Below are positions 21,501 through 28,400 of a stretch of 64,000 bases of DNA, piece by piece (positions within the stretch are counted from its first letter, which is position 1; each line of letters opens with the position of its first letter). Position numbers and translations under genes: made by a program. The notes beneath the pieces were generated by a model, which searched no databases, was not told where the DNA came from, and saw nothing but the letters and a program-made list of their open reading frames with translations. Source of the DNA: Nemertoderma westbladi (taxonomy: Eukaryota > Xenacoelomorpha > Nemertodermatida > Nemertodermatidae); contig JAUCBJ010007487.1 of assembly GCA_032718475.1 (NCBI GenBank), positions 1 through 64,000 of the forward strand, read 5' to 3'.

Positions 21501-21953
21501 CGACGGAATATACCTACCGATCGAGAATACGGTAGCCGCGGGGAGGATTATTCGAGAAGAATAAACTTCGATCCCGAGCAACACATGCAGACTGTAGGGC
21601 ATACTGTAGGTCTTACTGCACATACCGTAGGCCATACTGAGAGAGGCAATGTAGGCGATAGGATAGCGCGGACAACGGGATTAAACCCGGAAGTCGCGGA
21701 ATACATACCGGCGAGTAGGCCAGAAGCTGATAGGCCTATACCGGTACCAGCACAGCAGTATGACTACAACATGCAGGGACATAACATATACCCAGGGGAG
21801 GGGGGAATTATTGCGGATAGGTGTATGGGCCCCAACATATTAACATCAACCCCAGTACCAGACATACCGGTGGGGGGGGGGGACAGGGTGACATTCCCCC
21901 ATCACAATATCAACAATATACCCCGACAGGAACAAGAACGACGAGACCCCTAG
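18537..21953 (+). CDS. Element 1 ORF1: gag-like N-terminal protein, coiled coil and Asn-rich
   Basis: 1138 residues from the first ATG after the LTR. Residues 1-130 are acidic and contain two copies of a unit with DVAGQL..RPT and VRRRTRRDGGE. Residues 321-508 are a highly charged predicted coiled coil of repeated ERKEREAREE. Residues about 557-681 are Asn-rich and low-complexity. Residues 691-768 are six tandem 13-residue units (RQGAEGLVGHVVS). Arg/Glu-rich and Gly-rich stretches follow. It has no zinc knuckle and no recognised domain. In position and coiled-coil character it parallels the first 790 residues of element 2's gag-pol, so I infer a structural gag extension fused to ORF2 by frameshifting. 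Three G runs of 11-16 bases (20193, 20947, 20997) make its frame sensitive to homopolymer errors. Confidence 0.8.
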   Translation: MSESGETPPRTPDEDLTIREAATKRYRPTTPEPSITGEPEAQDEEGLEPEVEPREKESETEGEGDESTRNGGRRADVAGQLPAKDDERPTESVGPTVRRRTRRDGGEISTDVAGQLQAEGDGRPTGTATVEPPVRRRTRRDGGEVGDEDVGVSDRLRRVYNATRKLINDAKKQGAKVDEVRLRKRLGESDRHLNYLIRFGQRELAGERAKGIAGELFELWECGSMGPSMASVYIGPYLIDARGVKPVCWRGLKGGESEVNTEDSASSVGESSGKWEKVSRSGRRGKSVVTDKSVTSSAKERAVRKIGAAYRLSMAEQGQREMKERLEEGRVRLERETVLLRETGERAERALKSLREYDEIEERECREREAREERERREREAREDEERKEREAERKEREARMEKERKEREAREEGERKEREAREEEERKEREAKREKERKEYETRKEKERKEREARRRESIKSAADSAIKDTQEREGKVAESEKERKELEKRKSEFAGNIIRGEHELEYVQATPSETGAGSSIFEEPRAVDIFINTPLTGTARQTQNWCDRTGGGGGNNNGTVDVVDINSTVWDNANQTFITGNTLPSGSNLNLNQNNPSVNVENNPNIDVVTQNNSNNQNNNSNSDLQNNLNNAITQNDSNNSNNDLSPNLQNNSDNVVAQNNTNDFVSNEQINSVSNMGAINVNTSGLRNQGAEGLVGHVVSRQGAEGLVGHVVSRQGAEGLVGHVVNRQGAEGPVGHVVSRQGAEGLVGRVVGRQGVEGLEGHAIAEGEAGVNRPDCGRVDVSTREIYSSGARGSEVECSGWGGGGLQGPHNRELAARGGGGGAESVPQPSADNARAEQGKPQQPATESNRGIASIPSDVRSSRERQVDVAGGQTERRARSEEERRTVGFNREVDERSREREYSTDRRREEDSSRSIAANDRRARTDSEPSVVEMRTESQWGRTPGDCRRPGGMRSGETHYTPREGYAMYRYEDENSGEGGRRETFRRNIPTDREYGSRGEDYSRRINFDPEQHMQTVGHTVGLTAHTVGHTERGNVGDRIARTTGLNPEVAEYIPASRPEADRPIPVPAQQYDYNMQGHNIYPGEGGIIADRCMGPNILTSTPVPDIPVGGGDRVTFPHHNINNIPRQEQERRDP

Positions 21954-24900
21954 ATGAAAACAGGTCGTGTGATACAGACATATGGAGGGGGCCGCTACCC
22001 CCGATGACATATCCGAGTCAGAGAAGATTAAGAAATAGGACGGACGAACCGCACCAGACAGGGGAAACTATACAGCATCCGTCGAATCCATTAGAAGCGC
22101 AGGCGATGGGGATGGCCACGTTGATCGATGCGTTAAAAACGAGGATCGAATTACCACCCGTGGAACCGTTCAAATTCGATGGGAGCAGGCCGGAAGAATA
22201 CTTACAGTTTCGGCGAATGTATAGTAACGAAATACTAACAAAAAACTTGACGCAGGCGGAGTGCCTAAAGTATCTACAAGTGTATACGGGAGGCCCAGCA
22301 TACGACATCGTGAGGCAATATCAGGGAATAGAGGGCGGCTTCACGACAGCATGGCGGGCACTGGATAGGGAATACGGACACCCGGCCAAGATCATCAGGC
22401 AAACGCTGAGAGGCATAACATCGGGTGGCCTACAGGATAATCCCGTTAGCATTAAGACGTTTGCTAACAAAGTCGAGAAGGCGCTGATCGTGCTGAAGAC
22501 GCTAGACGCGCCATACGAACTCAACGCGTCCAATAACATCACCACGATAGCGCAGGCACTACCGAGCTGGCTGCGCAACAAATGGAGGAAGATCGCTTTC
22601 TCCACCCGAGACAAGAAGGGTGCGGAACCAGGTTTAGAAGAAATGTCAAACTTCTTAAATTACGAGGCTGAACTAATAACTGACCCAGTCTATAGCGAAG
22701 ACAGCCTGGGAAAGGGACCAAAGACAGACTACCATAGACCAAAGCCAGAGTACAACACATCGAACGCATTACCGAGACTCAGGCAATCGTTGCCGTATGC
22801 AGCGACGCAGGGGACTGCAAGTCCACAGACAAACGAAGATAAGACAACATCAAGGGACGTACAGGGAAACAATAACAACATGAATAAACATAACCCCAGT
22901 ACGTCCAGTAGGCCAAACCCAGTCAATAAGAATAGTAGGGACTTTGGTACGAACATAACTGCGATACGCAATGCATTGTATAAAGAGGGCTACGACCCAA
23001 AGAGCAAATGCCAGCTACACGCAAATGCGCTTCATAAAACCATGAACTGCAGGTACTGGCAGGCGCTACCGAGGCAAGACCAGATAGATTACGCGTCAAG
23101 CAATAAAATCTGCTCGCGGTGCGTGAAGAGTGGACATAAGGCTAGGGAGTGCCAAGAGAAGCCGGTCAAGTTTGGCCAAAGGAGAGGCCAAACGATGGCG
23201 ACGAGCACGGTAGGGGCGAAGAAGAGAGGCACGGTGTTACTTGGAGTAGTACCGGTGCGAGTGATCGGGGAAGGCAATCGATCAGTAACAACACTAATGC
23301 TGGTTGATAGTGGAGCTGCCTTCACATTAGTTGAGGAATGGGTAGCCGAAGAAATAGGGTTGAGAACGAGGCCAAGCAGGATGGCGGTGACAACCATCTC
23401 TAGCAAAGACGAGATCCTAGAGATGAGGACAGGACGGTGCGCAATTGCAGCAGTGGCACCAGGATGCGATTATGGGGCAACCATCGACCCCATCCAAGTA
23501 ATAGAGTCAATTAACATCAATGCCAGGCGGCCAACCAACATCGAGGTCGAGCAATACAAATTCCTGGACAACATTGACTTCTCAATCCCAGACGTGGACG
23601 TTAGGAAGGTATCCATCATAGTAGGCATGGACTGCCCAACGGCCCACGAGAGAATGCAAACGGTCTTCGGCGAAGACAAGCAGAGCGACCCGGTGGCCAT
23701 ATTAACGCCATTCGGGTGGACGCTGAGTGGTCCAATTAAGAGCAAGATACCATTCAGGATGTCGGAGACATCAGGATGCATGTTCGCGGGAACAATGCAG
23801 GAAATGGGTGACGAGGGAGCAGAGGAGCAGCTTAAAAGACTGCTCAGACAAGACTTCGAGGGACTGAAAGAGACCGGGGTCGGGACCTCGGTAGAAGACA
23901 AGCAGGCTCTACAAAGTGTGGAGGAATCGATGACGTGTGATGAGGGGCGGTATACAATAGGAATGGTATGGAAACTACCGAAGATACCGCTACCCGATAA
24001 TAGAGGGATGGTACTCACGAGACTCCGCAAGCTGAAACAAACACTACAACGGAGCCCCGAGAAGAATGAGTACATTCACAAAACGATCAAGAAGTACGTC
24101 GAGAAGGGATGGGCCGTGGAGTTACCGGTCGACGAACCGAACACGGACAGGACATACTACCTGCCACTCCATGTAGCTTTAGACCCGAAGAAAGGTAAAC
24201 TTAGGATGGTAGTCGATGCATCGGCAAAGACCGACGGAAAATGCTTAAACGATTACCTGTTGGAAGGCCCAAATATTTACAATTCGGGCATAGAGGTGTT
24301 ACTTAGGTTTCGAAACGGGAAACACGCCTTCACGTGTGACATAGAAGGCATGTTCAACCAGGTACGTGTAACGGAAGAAGATAGTGACAGTCAACGCTTC
24401 TTATGGTATAACGGCGAAGAAGAACCGCCGGTAATACCAGCGTATAAGATGGTGGTACAAAATATGGGGGCCAAGTCATCCTCATTTACGACGACTATGG
24501 CAGTGAGAGACACGGTAAAGGGGAAAGAAGATAGATACAGCAGTAGGGCCGTCGATATGATCAGACGCGGCTTCTACGTAGACGACGGTATGGAGTCTGG
24601 AAATATGGTTGAGGAGATACTGGAAACAGGGCGCGAGGTTCGCGACATCCTGAAAGGATCCGGCTTCAACCTGACCAAATTCCAATCCAGTTCAGAAGAA
24701 TTTATCAAGGAAATAGAAGACAAGAAACCGGAATCGACCATGGACAACCCTACAACAGCCAAAGGACAGGACATGGCAAATAAGAGAACACAATCGCAGC
24801 AAAAGGCATTGGGAATCGTGTGGGATAGAGGAACAGACGAACTGAAGTATCAGCTGAGCCAAGAGGGCGCAGACACCCATACGAAGAGGGGTTATGTATC

Positions 24901-27211
24901 GTATATAGCAAGGATATACGATCCCCTAGGCCTAGCATCCCCATTACTAGTCACGGGGAAACAGATACTCAAGAGAGTATATAAGTTGAAGGATGAGTGG
25001 GATGTAGAGGTACCAGAAGACATCAAGAAACAGTGGAGCAAATGGACAGGAGACTTGGAGAGGATGGGAACATACAACATGCCGCGAGTGTATTTCCCGG
25101 ACGGGAACATGACGAATCTGGACCTACATATGTTCTCCGACGCATCGTTAGAGGCATACGGAGCGGCACTCTATTTAGTACAACGAGAGGGGCCTCACAA
25201 GCCCAGACTAGCCTTTAGCAAAGCTAAGTCAACGCCGCCAGATTCAGCATCTGTTCCCAAGTTAGAATTGACAGCTGCGAGACTAGGAGTTAGAGCCACA
25301 GCCTACCTAGTGGATACAATTCCCAACATAGTGGAGACACACTACTGGACGGACTCCATGGTAGTGCTTGGTTGGCTACACAACGAAAAGACGAGATACC
25401 CGATATTCGTCGCGAATAGAGTGGACGAAATAAGGGCGAGCACAGAACTGGAAAGGTGGCACTACTGCCCAACAGATGAGAACCCAGCGGACTTGCTGTC
25501 GAGGGGCGTGGAACGCCACACTTTCCTGAAGAAGGAAGTATTGTGGCAACATGGGCCACAATTTCTGAGCGATAGAGAGGCCTGGCCGCCGATGAAGAAG
25601 GTGGACCCGGGCTCGGAACCAGTATCAGAAGGAGAGGGAGATTCAGAGGGAGAAGAGATATACTCCCAGATGGTGAGGGAGATCAGGGACGTGCAACCAG
25701 GAAGGGAACTGTGCGATAACCCGACGGATAAACTCCTCAGCTACAGTTCTAGTTGGTATAAGACCAAGAAACTAGTGGCGTACTGGAGAGCCTTTGGGAA
25801 TTTCCTTGCGGGGGTCGGCAAGGACAAGAAGACCAGGACAACCATAGATCTGGAAGGAGCGGCCAAGGCAGTGATCCGCTATGAACAACGCAAGAACTAC
25901 GGCGACGAGGTGGAACGCGTCGGTAACCAACAGCACCTCCGACGGGATAGCGAGTTGATCACGCTGTCGCCACAACTCAACGAGGATGGGATTCTAGTAA
26001 TGAATTCTAGGGTGGGATATAACAACAGTATAGTCGTGCCACCGAAACCCATCATCATTCCCACAGGATCGCCTATAGTCCACCAGATCATATGGGACTC
26101 CCACAAATCGATACTGCATGGGGGCACCAACCGAACCCTCACAGAGATAAGAAGGACCTATTGGGTCAAACAATTAAGGAAAAAGGTGAAAGCGGTAGTG
26201 GGGCAGTGCCAGACCTGCCGACGAGCGAAGAAGGAGCGAGCCGTACAGGAGATGGCGCCACTACCGGCGAGTAGGGTAAGACAGCACGACCCGCCATTTA
26301 CGCATTGCGGTGTGGACATGTTCGGGCCGATAAAGATCAAAGTGATGCGACACACGGAGAAACGTTACGGCATTATCTTCGTATGCAACAATACGCGGGC
26401 GGTGGGGATAGAACTCGCCCAAGATGCAACCGCATCAGCGTTCATTAACGCCTTAGAAAGGTTTAGGGACCGCAAGGGTGGGACGATCGCAGTGATATAT
26501 AGCGACAACGGCACCAACTTTGTGGGCGCAGAGAGTGAGATGGCAGAGGCCTTAGACATCTTGGAGGGAGAAGAAGTCAGGGCGGCCATGAGAAGACGAC
26601 AAGTGAAGTGGGAGAGAAGGACGCCGTATGCACCACATACATTAGGATGCGTCGAGAGACTCGTGGGCAGTTCAAAACGTCTAATGACGAAGCTGATGAA
26701 CACCCACATGGTCACTGAAGACGTCTTACGGACAGTACTTGCGAAGTGCGAGGGGATCATTAATAGCAGACCGCTATACCCGGAGAATGATGACCCTGAG
26801 TCATTAGACGTGTTGACGCCTAGCCATTTCCTGATGGAAAGGCCAGCGACCATCGATATGCGGGGTGTAGACCCAGATGATATACACTCCCGCCAAAGTT
26901 GGAAAGTAGCTAAAGCAATTAGCGCAGAGTATTGGAGAAGGTGGGTAGAGGAATACCTACCCACGCTCCATAAGCGAAGCAAGTGGAGGAAGCCAAACAG
27001 GGAGTTGAGAGAGGGAGATCTCGTAATCGTCACGGATGATACTATCATCAACAACCAATGGCAGTTGGCGAGAGTTGTAGGCACCTACTCCGACGAGGAC
27101 GGAAGAGTCCGATCGGTAGAAGTGCGGATAGGTGGAAAGATAGGTGCGAAGGACAGAAAAACCTACAGGAGAGCAGTAGGTAAATGCTGTCTCTTAGAAG
27201 GAGCACCTTAG
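21821..27211 (+). CDS. Element 1 ORF2: BEL/Pao gag-pol polyprotein
   Basis: The frame opens after a TAG at 21818 with no early ATG, so it is probably entered from ORF1. The open frame is 1797 codons including stop. Domains: DUF1759 gag-like segment (about residues 98-290); CCHC zinc knuckle CSRCVKSGHKAREC (431-444); aspartic protease LVDSGAA (D496); A17-type reverse transcriptase with FTCDIEGMF (D840) and YVDD (919-922); RNase H with FSDAS (D1107), KLEL (E1149) and WTDS (D1178); integrase with a zinc-binding HHCC region (CQTCRRA) and catalytic D1499, D1562 and E1612; then a DUF5641-like C-terminal domain (REGDLVIV..WQLARVV). All catalytic residues are present. The cleaved enzymes would copy the RNA to cDNA and insert it. 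The integrase reads LGCVERLVGS where the group usually has WERL. Confidence 0.95.
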   Translation: MYGPQHININPSTRHTGGGGGQGDIPPSQYQQYTPTGTRTTRPLDENRSCDTDIWRGPLPPMTYPSQRRLRNRTDEPHQTGETIQHPSNPLEAQAMGMATLIDALKTRIELPPVEPFKFDGSRPEEYLQFRRMYSNEILTKNLTQAECLKYLQVYTGGPAYDIVRQYQGIEGGFTTAWRALDREYGHPAKIIRQTLRGITSGGLQDNPVSIKTFANKVEKALIVLKTLDAPYELNASNNITTIAQALPSWLRNKWRKIAFSTRDKKGAEPGLEEMSNFLNYEAELITDPVYSEDSLGKGPKTDYHRPKPEYNTSNALPRLRQSLPYAATQGTASPQTNEDKTTSRDVQGNNNNMNKHNPSTSSRPNPVNKNSRDFGTNITAIRNALYKEGYDPKSKCQLHANALHKTMNCRYWQALPRQDQIDYASSNKICSRCVKSGHKARECQEKPVKFGQRRGQTMATSTVGAKKRGTVLLGVVPVRVIGEGNRSVTTLMLVDSGAAFTLVEEWVAEEIGLRTRPSRMAVTTISSKDEILEMRTGRCAIAAVAPGCDYGATIDPIQVIESININARRPTNIEVEQYKFLDNIDFSIPDVDVRKVSIIVGMDCPTAHERMQTVFGEDKQSDPVAILTPFGWTLSGPIKSKIPFRMSETSGCMFAGTMQEMGDEGAEEQLKRLLRQDFEGLKETGVGTSVEDKQALQSVEESMTCDEGRYTIGMVWKLPKIPLPDNRGMVLTRLRKLKQTLQRSPEKNEYIHKTIKKYVEKGWAVELPVDEPNTDRTYYLPLHVALDPKKGKLRMVVDASAKTDGKCLNDYLLEGPNIYNSGIEVLLRFRNGKHAFTCDIEGMFNQVRVTEEDSDSQRFLWYNGEEEPPVIPAYKMVVQNMGAKSSSFTTTMAVRDTVKGKEDRYSSRAVDMIRRGFYVDDGMESGNMVEEILETGREVRDILKGSGFNLTKFQSSSEEFIKEIEDKKPESTMDNPTTAKGQDMANKRTQSQQKALGIVWDRGTDELKYQLSQEGADTHTKRGYVSYIARIYDPLGLASPLLVTGKQILKRVYKLKDEWDVEVPEDIKKQWSKWTGDLERMGTYNMPRVYFPDGNMTNLDLHMFSDASLEAYGAALYLVQREGPHKPRLAFSKAKSTPPDSASVPKLELTAARLGVRATAYLVDTIPNIVETHYWTDSMVVLGWLHNEKTRYPIFVANRVDEIRASTELERWHYCPTDENPADLLSRGVERHTFLKKEVLWQHGPQFLSDREAWPPMKKVDPGSEPVSEGEGDSEGEEIYSQMVREIRDVQPGRELCDNPTDKLLSYSSSWYKTKKLVAYWRAFGNFLAGVGKDKKTRTTIDLEGAAKAVIRYEQRKNYGDEVERVGNQQHLRRDSELITLSPQLNEDGILVMNSRVGYNNSIVVPPKPIIIPTGSPIVHQIIWDSHKSILHGGTNRTLTEIRRTYWVKQLRKKVKAVVGQCQTCRRAKKERAVQEMAPLPASRVRQHDPPFTHCGVDMFGPIKIKVMRHTEKRYGIIFVCNNTRAVGIELAQDATASAFINALERFRDRKGGTIAVIYSDNGTNFVGAESEMAEALDILEGEEVRAAMRRRQVKWERRTPYAPHTLGCVERLVGSSKRLMTKLMNTHMVTEDVLRTVLAKCEGIINSRPLYPENDDPESLDVLTPSHFLMERPATIDMRGVDPDDIHSRQSWKVAKAISAEYWRRWVEEYLPTLHKRSKWRKPNRELREGDLVIVTDDTIINNQWQLARVVGTYSDEDGRVRSVEVRIGGKIGAKDRKTYRRAVGKCCLLEGAP
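21872..21882 (+). promoter_or_regulatory. Candidate -1 frameshift site (G11) between ORF1 and ORF2
   Basis: ORF1 (codons starting at positions divisible by 3) and ORF2 (one base back) overlap for about 130 nt, 21821-21950. A run of 11 G lies in the overlap, and slipping back one base moves the ribosome from GTG GGG GGG GGG GAC into GGT GGG GGG GGG GGA. ORF2 has no ATG in the overlap. The alternative is a miscounted homopolymer and a single natural frame. Confidence 0.6.
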
Positions 27212-27319
27212 AGCGGAGTTAGTGTGGAGTTTAGTCGTCCAAGTTTTGGACTGAGGGGGGTGGGATTGAGGGCGAGACGCCCTTCCCACACAAATAAAAT
27301 AAAATAATAAAATAAAATA

Positions 27320-27900
27320 AAAATAAGAGTTAGTTAGTTAGTTAGTAGGTACGTAGTACCTAAAGTTAGTTAGTTAGTAGGTACGTAGTACCAATAGTTA
27401 GTTAGAGTTAGAGGGTACGTAGTACCGAGAGTTAGAGAGTTAGCAGGTACGTAGTACCTAGTTAGAGTTAGAGTTAGAGGGTACGTAGTACCGATAGTTA
27501 GAGAGTTAGTAGGTACGTAGTACCTAGTTAGAGTTAGAGTTAGAGGGTACGTAGTACCGATAGTTAGAGTTAGTAGGTACGTAATACCTAGTTAGAGTTA
27601 GAGTTAGAGGGTAGGTAGTACCGATAGAGTTAGAGTTAGTAGGTACGTAGTACCTAGTTAGAGTTAGAGTTAGAGGGTACGTAGTACCGATAGTTAGAGA
27701 GTTAGTAGGTACGTAGTACCTAGTTAGAGTTAGAGTTAGAGGGTACGTAGTACCGATAGTTAGAGAGTTAGTAGGTACGTAGTACCTAGTTAGAGTTAGA
27801 GTTAGTAGGTACGTAGTACCTAGTTAGAGTTAGAGTTAGTAGGTACGTGGTACCTAGTCAGAGTTAGAGTTAGAGGGTACGTAGTACCATTAGTTAGAGA
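27320..27900 (+). repeat. Hairpin array between pol and ORF3 of element 1
   Basis: Seventeen copies (two or three with one base changed) of GGTACGTAGTACC, each a 5-7 bp stem with a GTA loop, alternate between AGGTAC..GTACCTAG and GGGTAC..GTACCGAT forms. They are separated by runs of GTTAGA/GAGTTA. The two forms largely alternate, so the larger unit holds two hairpins. No open frame. It could be a structured RNA segment or simply an expanded minisatellite. Confidence 0.85.
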
Positions 27901-28400
27901 GAGAGAGTAAGAGGTAAAAGGGGTAAATAGGATATAGATATTAGTTAGCAGTAAGTAGAGTTAGTAGCGAGAGGGGGGCATATGAGTGCAGCTGGATAAA
28001 TCGTGTGGCCACACGACGCATACTGCTGTACTGCATGGGCCCACTGAGTAGGCCAGAATATGGATCAGAGAGAGAATAGAATAAATCCATAGGCAGTAGT
28101 AAGTAGTAGGACAGTAGAATCAAAGCAAAATAAATAAATAAATAGAATAGGGCTAAAATCGGAAAATAGTGGTAACACAAGGAAAGTCGTTCTAGAACAT
28201 AATAAAAGTAACGGACGGAAATTGTAAATTAGGCTGATTTACTAGCTCCGAAATTAATTAGATTAAATTAAGCTTGAAAGGCGCAGTTAAGTAGAAAAGT
28301 AGGCCATTATCGAACTGTACGAAACATCTTAATACATCACTCATCTGTATTGCGCCTTGGTAAGGCACCACCCTACAGGTGAGCGAGTGTAGTGTTCGGA
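27901..28400 (+). other. Element 1 spacer before ORF3
   Basis: AT-rich non-coding sequence. A pyrimidine-poor CCCTACAG|GTGAGCG string lies 20 bases before ORF3 and looks more like a donor than an acceptor. I see no clear promoter or splice acceptor that would explain how ORF3 is expressed. Confidence 0.4.
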
